From NCBI GenBank assembly GCA_020632575.1, contig JACKFH010000001.1, forward strand, positions 248,001 to 312,000: a stretch of 64,000 bases of DNA. The letters are read 5' to 3'. The notes under the pieces are model-generated. The model was not told the DNA's origin, did no database searches, and saw only the letters and a list, made by a program, of their open reading frames with translations. The stretch's first letter is position 1. Each line of letters starts with the position of its first letter. The stretch is from Candidatus Omnitrophota bacterium (GTDB lineage: Bacteria; Hinthialibacterota; Hinthialibacteria; OLB16). A program made the translations under genes and the position numbers. Shown here piece after piece: positions 54,129 to 64,000 of the stretch.

Positions 54129-55070
54129 TTGAGCGCATCGAAAAATCCCGACATGTATGCCAATCCTCTTTTCTCGGTGGTGGTGCTCAACCACAACAAG
54201 AAGGAGAAAGTTCTTCGGTGTCTTGAATCCGTATTGAAACTGTCTTGGCGGCCCATCGAAATCCTTTGTGTGGATAATGCTTCACAGGACGGTTCGCCAG
54301 AAGCCATCAGGACCCGCTTCGGCGAATCGGTCCGTATCATCGAACGCACCGAAAACAGCGTCACCCAGGCTCGGAATCAAGGATTCCTCGCGGCCCGCGG
54401 CGTGTACATTTTAAGTCTCGATAACGACATGCTGCTTCCCGATTCCAATCTGTTGGAGAAGGGACATTCTCTCTTTACGGAGCACGAGAGAGTGGGAATC
54501 CTTACGGCAAAGGTGACCTCGCCGGAGGAACCGGACCAATTCCAGTCCGAACATTGGTGGCATCCCTTCGAACGAGAAACCCACCAAGACCGACTCTTTC
54601 TCACCGACTACTTCCCTGAGGCCGCAGTCTTCCTCCGACGATCCGCGATCGAGGAAACAGGAGGCTATGATGAGGCCTACTTCATGGGTTTCGAACAAGC
54701 CGACCTATCGATCCGTATGGCGCAAAAAGGTTGGAAAATCCTCTATTCCCCATCTTTGGTTTGCATCGAAGACGACACCCGCGCCGAGTTCGTGTCCAAG
54801 CGCCACCCGATCCATTATTACAATATAAGGAATAAACTCTGGACCGCTTGGAAGCATTATCCTCTGTTCGAGGCGATCGGCTTTGGCGCCGCGAGAAGCG
54901 GCGTCTCGCTGTTTCGTGGATTTCGTCATGGCTATCCCGATCTCATTTTGAAAGGAATTTTTCACGGTCTCTTCCCGCCTGAGACCATCCGGCGCCAAAG
55001 ATCCCCCCTGAATTCCAAAGAGAGAGAAAGAGTCCGATCCGCTCGAAAGGGAGAGGTCCTCCACCCTTAG
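54129..55070 (+). CDS. Family 2 glycosyltransferase
   Basis: Protein of 313 aa, GT-A fold: FSVVVLNHNKKEKVLRCLESVLKLSW, EILCVDNASQDGS, LSLDNDMLLP (the DxD-like metal site), and an acceptor-side segment IEETGGYDEAYFMGFEQADLSIRMAQKGWKI. It transfers a sugar from a nucleotide donor in the cytoplasm, probably for the polysaccharide made by this cluster. No transmembrane segment is evident. It starts at TTG 54129 or ATG 54153; neither has a clear ribosome site. Last gene of the EPS cluster. Confidence 0.88.
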   Translation: MSASKNPDMYANPLFSVVVLNHNKKEKVLRCLESVLKLSWRPIEILCVDNASQDGSPEAIRTRFGESVRIIERTENSVTQARNQGFLAARGVYILSLDNDMLLPDSNLLEKGHSLFTEHERVGILTAKVTSPEEPDQFQSEHWWHPFERETHQDRLFLTDYFPEAAVFLRRSAIEETGGYDEAYFMGFEQADLSIRMAQKGWKILYSPSLVCIEDDTRAEFVSKRHPIHYYNIRNKLWTAWKHYPLFEAIGFGAARSGVSLFRGFRHGYPDLILKGIFHGLFPPETIRRQRSPLNSKERERVRSARKGEVLHP

Positions 55071-55149
55071 CGACGGATCCTCGGGTAGACGATTCAATCC
55101 AAGTTTGAAAACCTTCCGCGACACAGATTTCGATAGGACTGGATAGGCC

Positions 55150-56556
55150 ATGAGCAAATCGACCGACATTCGGCCCATTGGCGCCGAACTTTATTTGATC
55201 CCCATCAAGACCCGCGTTCCCTTAAAATTTGGATCCGAAACACTTACTTCGGTGACCATTGCTCGCTGCCGATTGACTGTACAGGATCGGAATGGAAACC
55301 GATCCGAGGGATGGGGGGAAACTCCTCTCAGCGTTCAGTGGGTTTGGCCCAGCTCCTCCTCCTATGAGGACCGCCACCAAGCGCTGAAGGACTTCACAAA
55401 CGATCTTTGCGAAGCCTGGGGCTACCATGAGGATTGGGGACACCCGATCGAGGTTGGGCATCGATTTATCGAGGGGCAATTGGTGAACCTCCAGGATGCT
55501 TTCAACCGAGGGAGGGAAGAGCGCCTTCCTCACCTGGCCGCCTTGGTTTGTTGCTCTCTGTTTGACATCGCCCTCCATGACGCCTACGGCAACCTGCACT
55601 CGGTTCCGATCTACTCGACTTACAACGCGGGATTCATGAATGAGGATCTCTCCGCCTTCTTGGAGCCCGCAACAGGTTCTGAGGTCTCATTCCAGGGGAG
55701 ACACCCCTCCGACTTTCTTGTATCGAAACCGCCCTCCTCTCTCCCTGCCTGGCACTTGGTCGGGGGCATGGATCCTGTTACTCAAGGCGATCTAACCGGC
55801 GAGGAACCGGAGGATGGCCACCCGGTCATCCTTGGGGACTGGATTGAGCGAGATGGTCTTCAGTGTTTGAAAATCAAGCTCCGAGGCAACGATTTTGAAT
55901 GGGATTTCAACCGCCTTGTCGAAGTGGGGGAGGTCTCGATTCGAAAAGAGGTCGACTGGTTGAGCGCCGATTTCAATTGCACGGTGACCGAGCCGGAATA
56001 TGTCAATCAAATCTTGGATCGTCTGCGGGATGAATATCCTCGAATTCATGGAATGCTTCTTTATGTGGAACAGCCCTTCCCGTACGACCTGGAAAGGAAT
56101 CGGATCGATGTCCATTCCGTTTCCGCGAGAAAACCTCTGTTCATGGATGAGAGCGCCCACGACTGGCGGCTTGTTCGTCTCGGCCGGGAATTGGGTTGGA
56201 CAGGCGTGGCGCTGAAGACCTGCAAAACCCAAACCGGCGCGCTGCTCAGTCTTTGTTGGGCGAAGGCGCATGGGATGACCCTGATGGTTCAGGATCTGAC
56301 CAACCCCATGCTGGCCCAAATCCCCCATGTCCAACTTGCCGCCCACGCCGACACAATCTGTGGAGTGGAAACCAATGCGATGCAGTTCTACCCGGAGGCT
56401 TCCAGCCCAGAGGCTAAAGTCCACCCTGGCCTTTATCGCCGCAGCGATGGAAAGGTCGACCTATCCACGCTCGGCCAAACCGGTTTTGGCTATCGAGTGG
56501 ATGAGATCAAACGTGTTCTGCCGCCGCCAGTCTGCGCCTTTGGCGAAATTGGTTGA
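55150..56556 (+). CDS. Enolase-superfamily enzyme (mandelate racemase/muconate lactonizing type)
   Basis: Protein of 468 aa. An N-terminal capping domain leads to a TIM barrel with the expected Mg site and general bases. KIKLRG supplies a KxK-type Lys, LSADFN the first Asp ligand, LYVEQPF the Glu ligand, FMDESAHD the third ligand, and VALKTCKTQ the opposite-face Lys. It abstracts the alpha proton of a carboxylate; substrate (sugar acid or dipeptide) is not determinable here. An insert near residues 170-235 makes it longer than most. GGATAGG precedes the ATG. Convergent with the glycosidase gene, 8 bp apart. Confidence 0.87.
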   Translation: MSKSTDIRPIGAELYLIPIKTRVPLKFGSETLTSVTIARCRLTVQDRNGNRSEGWGETPLSVQWVWPSSSSYEDRHQALKDFTNDLCEAWGYHEDWGHPIEVGHRFIEGQLVNLQDAFNRGREERLPHLAALVCCSLFDIALHDAYGNLHSVPIYSTYNAGFMNEDLSAFLEPATGSEVSFQGRHPSDFLVSKPPSSLPAWHLVGGMDPVTQGDLTGEEPEDGHPVILGDWIERDGLQCLKIKLRGNDFEWDFNRLVEVGEVSIRKEVDWLSADFNCTVTEPEYVNQILDRLRDEYPRIHGMLLYVEQPFPYDLERNRIDVHSVSARKPLFMDESAHDWRLVRLGRELGWTGVALKTCKTQTGALLSLCWAKAHGMTLMVQDLTNPMLAQIPHVQLAAHADTICGVETNAMQFYPEASSPEAKVHPGLYRRSDGKVDLSTLGQTGFGYRVDEIKRVLPPPVCAFGEIG

Positions 56557-56564
56557 TAAGGAAT

Positions 56565-58688
56565 TCATTCCGCTTTTACAATCTCGAATGTGGTTCTCTC
56601 TTCTTTATCGATCGGCAGGTTGAAGGCCAGGAAACGACCGTCTCTTTTGAACTTGATCGCTTTCCCATTCCTAAGGACTTGGAGGGAATGGCTTGCGAGG
56701 TTTGGCGGGATCTGGACCCGGAATTTTTGGACGCCGGGACTTCCTTCGATCCATCCATTCATTCGATCCTTAAAATAATGGAAGCCAAGGTCGCGATTCA
56801 AAAGGATGCCGCAGCCCTCCTCGCCGAATCCTTTCTCATACCAATCCGAAGGAACGCAGGGATCGATCTCGATTGTTCCCCAAACGTCCACATTCAAACC
56901 GAGCAAGGTCTGTTGGACGATGGTGGAGTTGTAGATCGAGGGATAACCCGTGTACTTCGGAACGGTCGCTTGGGCTTCATCACCCGGTTCGAATCGCCCC
57001 AGATCATACCTCTCGGCGAAAAAGCCGGGTCCACCCCCGGATGGCCGGTCATGGAGAATGTTTGCAAATCCGATGGTCTGGATGAGACCCGCTCCGTCTC
57101 GCATACGACGCCGCATCATGGCGTCGTACCGCCAGATGCGGGCCATGGCGACACAGTCCTTGTAGGGCGCCCGACGGTTGAGTTCTCCCGGACCATAGGT
57201 CTCAGTCTTCTCGGCGATCCATGTGGGCGCCGCAAGGTTGTTCACGCTATAGAAAGCGGATTCATGCGATCGAAAATAGTTCCACACACTTTCGGCATGG
57301 GTCGAGTTCGCAATCTCATAGCCAACCAAAGCGAAATTGGCGTCCGCCATGCCATGCGTAATCTTCCGATAGGGTTCATCGGACGGTAGGACAATGACCT
57401 CGGCCAGACCCACGTTCCCACCGCCCTCGCCCTCCATCTCGGTTCCAGTGAATTTGATCCATGAGACCTCCCGAGGAGTAAACGAGACCTCGGCTCGCGA
57501 AATGGCCAAATCATTGAATTGCACTTCCACTGGATCGGAACCATCGCTGAATTCAATTCGCCCCCTGGCAAACCGCTCACCCGGAGTCACTTTTGGATCC
57601 GTTCGGTTAAACAGTATGATTCTTCCGATCTCGATTGGTTGTCCAAATCCGATCTGAATCCAGGCGCCCGAGGTCTCGCCGTCGGTTGCCCATTCATGAT
57701 TTCCCGCGGCGCCGACCCCCACCTGAAACCCATCGATTCCGATGCCGACCACTCCATCGATCGCTTTCGCTTCATCGTGGTCCGGGCCGAGTTTGGAACT
57801 GACCGCGATCACCGAACCGAGTCGGCCCGATTGCGCGATGTCGTTATAGACCAGGTGTTCGTAATAGTATCCGAGTTCATCCGACCAAAAATGTTTTTCG
57901 ACACCCTCGCTAAGACGGCTTGCAACAGTCTCGAATCGGTTAACCTCGGCCTCATTTCCCAGCACGGATTCCAGCAGAGCCAACTGCCTGAAAGCGTGGC
58001 AAGCCGCCGCCTGCGCGACCCCGTCGATTTGACGATACACCTGGTCCAAATCGTACGAATCGCTGTGGAGGAGCCCCTCATCGTCGACCCACCCCTCGAG
58101 ATAAGCCGCGGCTTTTCGCATCGCCGGGAGGTTCTCGGCCAGCCATTCCCGATCCTGTGAGAATCGAAAAATCATATCGCCCAGCAGAAGGAAATCGATA
58201 TTCGCGGTGGACCTCAGGGGATAATAGACCACACTCCCATCGACTGTGGTTTCCGGAACGATGTTGTGGGGATTGTTGTGGAAGGTCATCGGACGGATGC
58301 TCCCGTCCTCGAGAAGGTAGCGCGATTTGGTGAGTTCCCACCCACGCAGCACGAGCGGCAGGTTCTTCTCGCAGGCGAGATAGGCCGCCGCCTGGTGTTT
58401 CACATCCACGCCCGGATACCATCCGGGGTAATGCCCATTCACATCCACTTTCCAGGGACGGAGCGGTTCGACATTCGCCTCGGGTTCGGACTCGGGAGAG
58501 GATGGAGCGGGGATTTTGCAGGGTTCGAGAGTGTGCACCCAGTTGTTTCGATAAACCTGTTCGATCTTTTTTTCGGGAAGGTCCAACCTCGGCAATTCGG
58601 CCATCGAGCAATTCGCCATAAGCAGGAATCCTATCGCCACGAACGGTGGGGTGGTGAGTCGACGCGCCACGCCCTCCGGCGGTTTCAT
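56565..58688 (-). CDS. Secreted trehalase/glucoamylase-like (alpha/alpha)6 glycosidase with inserted discoidin-like domain
   Basis: Protein of 707 aa. The start at 58688 gives a signal peptide ([15 protein letters not shown]) and overlaps the queF stop by 4 nt. An (alpha/alpha)6 six-hairpin pattern includes [21 protein letters not shown] and [35 protein letters not shown]. It is interrupted near residues 325-440 by a discoidin/F5-8C-like beta domain ([31 protein letters not shown]...). The barrel then resumes ([18 protein letters not shown]) and ends in a beta domain. Probably hydrolyses or binds glycans outside the cytoplasm. Confidence 0.75.
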   Translation of the reverse strand: MKPPEGVARRLTTPPFVAIGFLLMANCSMAELPRLDLPEKKIEQVYRNNWVHTLEPCKIPAPSSPESEPEANVEPLRPWKVDVNGHYPGWYPGVDVKHQAAAYLACEKNLPLVLRGWELTKSRYLLEDGSIRPMTFHNNPHNIVPETTVDGSVVYYPLRSTANIDFLLLGDMIFRFSQDREWLAENLPAMRKAAAYLEGWVDDEGLLHSDSYDLDQVYRQIDGVAQAAACHAFRQLALLESVLGNEAEVNRFETVASRLSEGVEKHFWSDELGYYYEHLVYNDIAQSGRLGSVIAVSSKLGPDHDEAKAIDGVVGIGIDGFQVGVGAAGNHEWATDGETSGAWIQIGFGQPIEIGRIILFNRTDPKVTPGERFARGRIEFSDGSDPVEVQFNDLAISRAEVSFTPREVSWIKFTGTEMEGEGGGNVGLAEVIVLPSDEPYRKITHGMADANFALVGYEIANSTHAESVWNYFRSHESAFYSVNNLAAPTWIAEKTETYGPGELNRRAPYKDCVAMARIWRYDAMMRRRMRDGAGLIQTIGFANILHDRPSGGGPGFFAERYDLGRFEPGDEAQATVPKYTGYPSIYNSTIVQQTLLGLNVDVWGTIEIDPCVPSDWYEKGFGEEGCGILLNRDLGFHYFKDRMNGWIEGSPGVQKFRVQIPPNLASHSLQVLRNGKAIKFKRDGRFLAFNLPIDKEERTTFEIVKAE

Positions 58689-59059
58689 GTCGAGGTCGAA
58701 AACCCCTCGGGGTAATGGAGCGTCACCTTGGTGGTGATCCCCCCCCGGGGTGTGAATGTCGCCTCGAGGGTCGCTTTCCGCGGGTGGCAGGCCTCGACAA
58801 AGTCGGTCAGGATCGTGTTGGTCACATGCTCGTAGAAAATGCCGCGGTTTCGGTAGCCGACCAAGTAGAGTTTGAGCGACTTGAGTTCGACACAGAGTTT
58901 GTCCGGATGGTAGGTGAATACGAGCGTCCCGAAATCGGGGAGTCCGGTCTTCGGACAGACCGAGTTGAACTCGGGGCATTCGATCCGGATTTCATAGTCC
59001 CTCTCCGGGAACTGATTCTCAAAAGTTTCGAGCGGGGGAAGCGGTTGTTGTTCTGACAT
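58685..59059 (-). CDS. queF: NADPH-dependent 7-cyano-7-deazaguanine reductase QueF
   Basis: Protein of 124 aa, short (type I) QueF, reducing preQ0 to preQ1 in queuosine synthesis. The active-site Cys is in [15 protein letters not shown]. The QueF signature is ELKSLKLYL, and the substrate-binding [13 protein letters not shown] follows. Start at MSEQQPLPP chosen by family alignment; no obvious ribosome site. No other queuosine gene is in the window. Its stop overlaps the start of the secreted glycosidase gene (ATGA), a surprising translational coupling of unrelated functions. Confidence 0.93.
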   Translation of the reverse strand: MSEQQPLPPLETFENQFPERDYEIRIECPEFNSVCPKTGLPDFGTLVFTYHPDKLCVELKSLKLYLVGYRNRGIFYEHVTNTILTDFVEACHPRKATLEATFTPRGGITTKVTLHYPEGFSTST

Positions 59060-59137
59060 CATGACGGGGATCATAACCACAAACTCGGAGGCAAGGAACA
59101 ACCGGGAGTGAACCGGAATCGACAACGGGTTCAGGGC

Positions 59138-59170
59138 CGCGCCTCCCCTCCGATTGGGAGGGGAGGCGCG
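59138..59170. repeat. Perfect 14-bp-stem GC-rich hairpin
   Basis: CGCGCCTCCCCTCC (59138-59151) pairs exactly with 59157-59170 around a 5-nt loop. It sits just after the FG-GAP protein gene and before queF on the minus strand. There is no U-run, so it is at best a factor-assisted transcription barrier or a repeat. Confidence 0.75.
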
Positions 59171-59196
59171 ATGGCGGTCTCTCTCGAAGACTGCTT

Positions 59197-62100
59197 CTAA
59201 TCCTCGGACTCGCCCTGCCAGCCCAAGGGGGAAACCAAAATCAGGTCCCGCGCTGTGGGAACTCCCTCGAAGGGGGCGCTCCCTTTCGGGGCCATTTCTT
59301 TTTCATCCGAGGAACCGTGTTCCTCATGCCACATCTCGACCAACAAGAGCAGGTCGTGAATATCCAGAATCCTGTCCCCGTTCAGGTTGGGGAGAACCAC
59401 CCACCGATCCGTTGCTGATGGGCCGGAAACCGCCCCGCCGACTCCCTTCTGGCCAGAGCGCTTGACCAGGGTCCGGGCCTCGTAAGGGGTCACCCTCACC
59501 TCCCACATCTCCCCGGCCGTATAGAGTCCCGAGATCTCCGGTTCGCCCGGCGAGAAGGGGGAGAGGTTTCCCGAAACCTCGGGCCTTCGCTCCCAGAAGC
59601 CATCGGAATTGAGCCGATACCACTCGAACAGATACACGATCACGTCGCCATCGGCGTCGGTGCTCTGTTTGGTGATCAACACCGCGATCCCATCTCCCGG
59701 CATCGGATTCGGAGGCAAAGTCTTGATCTCCGGTTGAGTGGGGAGGGAGTTTTGGATGGTGACCTCATCCTCTCCGGTCACACTCTGCCCCTCATCGTCC
59801 TGGACTGTCACCAAGCACTTCCAAACTTCGCCGCGAGTCGTTCGGTCATGGCTGACCACGGAGGATTCCTCGCTTCCAAAGGAGGTTTCATTCTGACTCT
59901 CCCCATCCCGGAACCACTCGAACGCGTAAGACAGCTCTCCCCCATCCGGGTCCACACTCCCGCTCACCGTGGCGATCAGATCATCCAAAGTGTTGGGCTC
60001 CTCGGGGGTGATATGAACAACTGGATTTGTGGGGCCGGGATTGGTCGGCGTTGGAGTGGCGGTTGGCGAAGGGGTAAGTGTTGGCGTTGGAGTCGAAGTT
60101 GGCGATAGGGTCGGAGTCTCCGTTGGTTGTTCCGAGTTGAAGGGAGGAACATCTGGGATTAGAGAGATTCCAACATGTTCGCTCTGAGGGATTCCCGCGA
60201 CTGGAACGGTCACTCCGGTCTCTGGGTTGACTTTGACAACGCGCCTACCTGAAACCAGGACGTCTCCATCCGGACTCCAAACCATCCTTCTCGGGGCGCT
60301 TAAGAATGGGGAATCGGAAAGCACTGTCGATGTCCCGGTAGTAAGATCGAGTTTGTGAAGCAAGTTCCCAAAAGAATCGGAAACGATAAGAGTGTCATCA
60401 TCCAGGAAAAAGAGTCCCTCCGGGCCTATCCATTGAGAAGAGGTGAACGTCTCGAGAATTTCACCCGTCTCCGGATTGAGGATAAAGACTCCCCCACCGG
60501 GAGTGTCTCCGAGGAAGGGATCCCTATCGACCAAAGCCATCTTTCCACTGGGGCTGTAGGAGATTTCGAACGGCAACCCAAATCGGTTGTCGGCGGCGAA
60601 AGTGGTGACATCCCCCGTTTCGACATTCACCTCAAAAATCGCTCCGGTGTTGTGACTATATCCGTTTGGGTTCGCGTCCCAATCGACCAGAAGAAGATTG
60701 CCATCTTCCTTTATGTGAACGGCGGAAGGGCCGACCAATTTGTTGTCCGTGGTGACCACGCTGACTTCTTCCGTAATTAGATTGATGGCGAATACTGCCG
60801 CTCCAGGTCCCATTCCATAAGGCTTAGCGTCATCGTCCGCCAAGTAACAGATCCCTGAGTCGGAGATAGCCAATCCTTGGGGATCGTAAAATAGGTCGGA
60901 CTCCAGGAAGACTTCCGCTTTGCTTGTTTCATGATCCCAGAGGTAAAGGCCGCCGCGGTTGGAATTGAGTCCGTCAAAGACCGCAGTCAGAATATCGTTG
61001 CTAGAGATATGTGGATTTTGAGGAGGCTGAACCACCGAGAAATTACTGCCGTAAAAGATGTAGATGTACCCTTTTCCATGCTCCCTCTCATTTGCTCCAA
61101 TCGCGAAATCTTCAAATCCGTCGCCATTAATGTCTCCGACTCCGGAAACCGCCCATCCCGCCTGATCGCCAAGAGACTCGCCAATGTAGGATGCATCCGC
61201 CGAGGATAAGTCGTATTCGCCATCGAACCCTCCTTCATTTCCAAAATAGAGGTAGGCTTTACCCGATCGATATCCATTTGCGCTGCTTCGAAAGGCCCCG
61301 ATCAGGAAATCCGAGAAACCATCGGAATTAATATCCCCCGCTCCCCCAACGTTCCAACCCGACTCGTCGTTGGCTTCTTCGCCCTCGAACTTCGCGTCGG
61401 CTTGGGTGATGGGGGTGTCTTGCTGCCACCCGCCCGATTTTCCCAGTACGAGGTAAGAGTAATCGGCCACAGACCCGATATCTTGATCTCCAGGGGCTCC
61501 GATAAGGATGTCACCGTAATCGTCTCCATTCACATCCCCCACGTCCGAAATGCTCCAACCCACTTCCTCGTTGTATTCCACCCCGATGTACGAGGCGTCG
61601 GCTTCGCTGAGGTTGGTCCGCATCTCCCACCCCGTCTCTTTTCCAAAAATCACGTAGGCTTGGCCCAGGGCGCCTGCCCATTTGGGGGCTCCGATCAATA
61701 TGTCGGTGAGTCCGTCCTTGTTGTAATCTCCACCGCCGGAGACATACCAACCGGCGTCGCTTCCTCCCGTTTCGCCAAGAAAGGACGCGTCCGAATTCGC
61801 GAGCGGAGTGCGCATTTCCCAGCCGGTTTGTTTGCCTAGTATCAGATAAACCTGACCGCGCCCTTCATTCCACGGCGCCCCGATGATGAAATCGTCAAGT
61901 TCGTCCCCATTGACATCCCCGACCCCCGCCATGGCGAACCCGGCCACATTGCCCTGCGATTCCCCAACAAAGGAGGCGTCGGCTTCGGAAACCGGCGTGC
62001 GCAGTTCCCAACCCTCTTCCTTTCCGAGGATCAGATAACATTGCCCCGCGTTGGTCCCGGCGTCGTCATCATCCGGAGCGCCGAGCAGGATGTCATTGAG

Positions 62101-62493
62101 ATTGTCGCCATTCACATCTCCCACCCCGGCGACATCAAAGCCCAATCGGTCGACCGGGCTCTCCCCGACAAATGACGCATCGGCAAAGGAAAGGGAGAGA
62201 TTGGAGGGGAACCCATCTTCGCGCCCAAAGACAATGTACACTTGGCCAGATGTGTTTCCGTTAAAATCGTTCTCTTTCGCGCCAATCGCGATGTCATCGA
62301 TGTCATCGCCGTTTACATCTCCGAGCGGAGTGATGCTCCAACTAGCCCAATCACCAGTGTTCTCACCCATAAGAACTGAGTTCGCTTCCGACAGCGAAGT
62401 ATTTGGAGAGAAGGAATGGGAGGTTGTGGCGGTTAGGATAACCAAAACTGAGAGGATGCTTAGGATCTCTCTCTGCCGAAAGCCGTGTTGCAT
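59197..62493 (-). CDS. Giant secreted FG-GAP/beta-propeller protein with PKD-like and dockerin-like C-terminus
   Basis: Protein of 1098 aa. The signal peptide starts at [10 protein letters not shown] (ATG 62493). About the first 480 residues hold seven FG-GAP/integrin-alpha-like repeats with Ca-binding loops ([30 protein letters not shown]). An NHL/SMP-30-like propeller follows to about 790 ([30 protein letters not shown]). Then come a Thr/Pro linker, PKD-like beta domains ([20 protein letters not shown]), and a half EF-hand [19 protein letters not shown] about 60 residues before the end. Likely a surface adhesin or matrix scaffold. Confidence 0.82.
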   Translation of the reverse strand: MQHGFRQREILSILSVLVILTATTSHSFSPNTSLSEANSVLMGENTGDWASWSITPLGDVNGDDIDDIAIGAKENDFNGNTSGQVYIVFGREDGFPSNLSLSFADASFVGESPVDRLGFDVAGVGDVNGDNLNDILLGAPDDDDAGTNAGQCYLILGKEEGWELRTPVSEADASFVGESQGNVAGFAMAGVGDVNGDELDDFIIGAPWNEGRGQVYLILGKQTGWEMRTPLANSDASFLGETGGSDAGWYVSGGGDYNKDGLTDILIGAPKWAGALGQAYVIFGKETGWEMRTNLSEADASYIGVEYNEEVGWSISDVGDVNGDDYGDILIGAPGDQDIGSVADYSYLVLGKSGGWQQDTPITQADAKFEGEEANDESGWNVGGAGDINSDGFSDFLIGAFRSSANGYRSGKAYLYFGNEGGFDGEYDLSSADASYIGESLGDQAGWAVSGVGDINGDGFEDFAIGANEREHGKGYIYIFYGSNFSVVQPPQNPHISSNDILTAVFDGLNSNRGGLYLWDHETSKAEVFLESDLFYDPQGLAISDSGICYLADDDAKPYGMGPGAAVFAINLITEEVSVVTTDNKLVGPSAVHIKEDGNLLLVDWDANPNGYSHNTGAIFEVNVETGDVTTFAADNRFGLPFEISYSPSGKMALVDRDPFLGDTPGGGVFILNPETGEILETFTSSQWIGPEGLFFLDDDTLIVSDSFGNLLHKLDLTTGTSTVLSDSPFLSAPRRMVWSPDGDVLVSGRRVVKVNPETGVTVPVAGIPQSEHVGISLIPDVPPFNSEQPTETPTLSPTSTPTPTLTPSPTATPTPTNPGPTNPVVHITPEEPNTLDDLIATVSGSVDPDGGELSYAFEWFRDGESQNETSFGSEESSVVSHDRTTRGEVWKCLVTVQDDEGQSVTGEDEVTIQNSLPTQPEIKTLPPNPMPGDGIAVLITKQSTDADGDVIVYLFEWYRLNSDGFWERRPEVSGNLSPFSPGEPEISGLYTAGEMWEVRVTPYEARTLVKRSGQKGVGGAVSGPSATDRWVVLPNLNGDRILDIHDLLLLVEMWHEEHGSSDEKEMAPKGSAPFEGVPTARDLILVSPLGWQGESED

Positions 62494-62665
62494 TTTGGGC
62501 CCCCTTTTTGGGTCGGAGGAATTTTTATAGATTTTGTAAAAACGCACTATGATAAGCCAAACCCAAATTCTTTTCTAGTTAAAATTGAGGTTTCATCGAA
62601 TTTTTTTCAGATTCGAAAGTTATGTGGAATTCATTTACACGGATCCAAACCCTGATTGGATAAGT

Positions 62666-64000
62666 CTATTTCTCAAAGCACCTTATGATTGCCAGGAATG
62701 GATTGGATAGCGAATTCGATAAGGTTGAGGGTCTGGGGGTGTCGCGCTCAGGTTTTGCAAATCGCGTAAACTCCGCTACAAATGCTCCCCCATGCTCCTT
62801 CGTTGTCCTCTCGATCCGATCTTTGTCCTTGCAGGTATTCATGATCCTCACCTCAACCAGTTCGGCGGATTCATCGAGAATTTTATCCAGATCACCCTCG
62901 AATTCCTTATCCTGCTGCATCAATCTTACTCGGTCTGCCAACCCATAGCTCTTGGCCATCGTTTGAGCAATGTATGGTTTATAATCGGCGGGGAAAACGA
63001 AGATATAGATCTTTGAATCCGACTCGTCCTCCTGGACAGGTTTTAACCAGGTGGAGATATACTCCATTTCTCTTTTGTAGGGATTGAACTCGTTGACTTT
63101 TACGATGTTGTAGCATGAGATGAAGAAGATGATGCCCGCGCCTAGGATTACGGATAGCCATGACTTTTTACTGAGAAGAAAAGAGGCGCCGAGCCCAGCC
63201 AAAATCGAGATCGGGATCGCCATGGAGAGTGTCCGGGTAAGTGGCGGGTATTTGTACTGACTAATCCCACCCGTACAAACGGAGACCGCAAAGAGAATCC
63301 AAACGACCGTCAGGGTTCTTCGAACCCCCAAGCGGACCATGGTGCCCAGGGACAATAGAGCCATAAACGCTGTCATCGGATCAAAGACGTTTCCCCACAT
63401 GAAATGATCGCGCGCTTTGAAGTGCAGAAACATATTGGCGGATTGGAGAGTCTTCCTCGTCTTGCTTTCGAGGGTTCCAGGGTCTTCCTTGGATTGCAGG
63501 TTCTTTTCAAAGAGGTGTTGAATCGCATCGGTTTGCACGAGGTTGGGAGTGGCGGCGAGAAGGAAACCACTAAGGAAGAGAGTGATTGGCAGAAATGAAT
63601 TTATGCGGATAGTTCGACGTTGGGTCATATCCACAACGAAAGCCCCCAAGAGCAACCCGCCTATCATGACCAAGGAAATAGCGGTTCCAAGAATATAAAA
63701 AAGCAATCCCGCTCCACAAAAAAAAGCGGAGAAAAAATAGAGAAGACTGGAACCTCCCTTTCGAGCGGCCAAAAAGAAACATAGGCTATAGGAGATTGGG
63801 ATTAAGGCGGCGTTACAGGGCTTGCCAATCCGAGCCCAGACTTGAATCTGTTCTGAAGAAAGAAAACAGGCGCATCCGACAAACGCCAGAACTCGGGGGG
63901 AAACTGAGAGAGGTTGAGCCAAATGTCGGATGGTGAGATACAATGGTGGAACGCAGGCCAAAGCGATAATAGTGGATGAAAAACGCCAACCGAAGTTTGG
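62666..64000 (-). CDS. GT39/ArnT-like membrane glycosyltransferase, C-terminal part (5' end outside window)
   Basis: Open from the window edge: the 39 nt before TTG 63961 stay in frame and encode PNFGWRFSSTIIA, which continues a helix-loop-helix start. At least seven to nine hydrophobic segments are visible (LAFVGCACFL; LIPISYSLCFFLAARKG; LLYFFSAFFCGAGLLFYILG; ISLVMIGGLLLGAFVV; AFMALLSLGTMV; MAIPISILAGLGASFLL; WLSVILGAGIIFFISCYNIV). A soluble C-terminal domain of about 120 residues follows. The pattern fits polyprenyl-phosphate-sugar-dependent glycosyltransferases of the GT-C fold; donor and acceptor unknown. The catalytic N-terminal loop is outside the window. Confidence 0.65.
   Translation of the reverse strand, partial: PNFGWRFSSTIIALACVPPLYLTIRHLAQPLSVSPRVLAFVGCACFLSSEQIQVWARIGKPCNAALIPISYSLCFFLAARKGGSSLLYFFSAFFCGAGLLFYILGTAISLVMIGGLLLGAFVVDMTQRRTIRINSFLPITLFLSGFLLAATPNLVQTDAIQHLFEKNLQSKEDPGTLESKTRKTLQSANMFLHFKARDHFMWGNVFDPMTAFMALLSLGTMVRLGVRRTLTVVWILFAVSVCTGGISQYKYPPLTRTLSMAIPISILAGLGASFLLSKKSWLSVILGAGIIFFISCYNIVKVNEFNPYKREMEYISTWLKPVQEDESDSKIYIFVFPADYKPYIAQTMAKSYGLADRVRLMQQDKEFEGDLDKILDESAELVEVRIMNTCKDKDRIERTTKEHGGAFVAEFTRFAKPERDTPRPSTLSNSLSNPFLAIIRCFEK

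Overview
The window is about 64 kb of ordinary, gene-dense bacterial chromosome with moderately high GC, cut inside a gene at both ends. The gene set points to an uncultured Gram-negative-type bacterium of the PVC/FCB neighbourhood, for example the Sumerlaeota, Hydrogenedentota or Omnitrophota. The pointers are Tat-exported Gfo/Idh/MocA oxidoreductases, a DUF1501 protein, a neutral-ceramidase-like protein, pseudopilins with an FLEAQ-type N-terminus, PEP-CTERM and TIGR04073-type proteins, and many secreted beta-helix or propeller proteins. The phylum is an inference and cannot be proved from this window.

Layout. 0-15 kb is mostly housekeeping and central metabolism: the C-terminal part of zwf, an SGNH hydrolase, a secreted oxidoreductase, a PEP-CTERM protein, rpmF-plsX, spoVG, a cysteine desulfurase, a sugar isomerase-like TIM barrel, folD and uvrC (convergent), an acyl-CoA ligase, and an NTF2-like/TIGR04073 pair. 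15-24 kb holds a TPR/HEAT membrane protein, an ECF sigma/anti-sigma pair followed by a large secretin-N-domain-like exported protein, a second Tat oxidoreductase, and a 769-aa membrane protein that joins a c-di-GMP-type MshEN domain to a Ser/Thr kinase and a pseudokinase. 24-36 kb holds a LacI-family regulator, two pseudopilin/beta-helix pairs, a MacAB/Lol-like export operon and tRNA-Ser(CGA). 36-42 kb is catabolic or exported enzymes: DUF1501, ceramidase-like, cyclase, and a long IlvD/Edd dehydratase. 41.8-44.1 kb is a REP-type repeat field around a REP-associated tyrosine transposase.

44-55 kb resembles the polysaccharide part of a PEP-CTERM/exosortase locus. It has a sigma54-dependent response regulator, an ExeA-like ATPase with a SPOR protein, a Wza-like export lipoprotein, a Wzz-like chain-length protein, a BY-kinase-like protein and a GT2 glycosyltransferase. 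Three of these genes carry single-base frame breaks, seven in total between about 48.78 and 52.66 kb. No exosortase gene is in the window. 55-64 kb holds an enolase-superfamily enzyme, a secreted glycosidase-like protein translationally coupled to queF, a giant FG-GAP protein, and the end of a GT39-like membrane glycosyltransferase.

Four secreted proteins (starting at 9574 minus, 34935 minus, 45678 plus and 62493 minus) share a short dockerin-like Ca-binding motif ending in W, most with a Thr/Pro linker, suggesting a common surface-display or assembly theme. The most unusual single gene is the MshEN-kinase-pseudokinase fusion. The best regulatory signal is a pair of palindromes, 21 bp centre to centre, on the start region of a good promoter in front of the first beta-helix gene.
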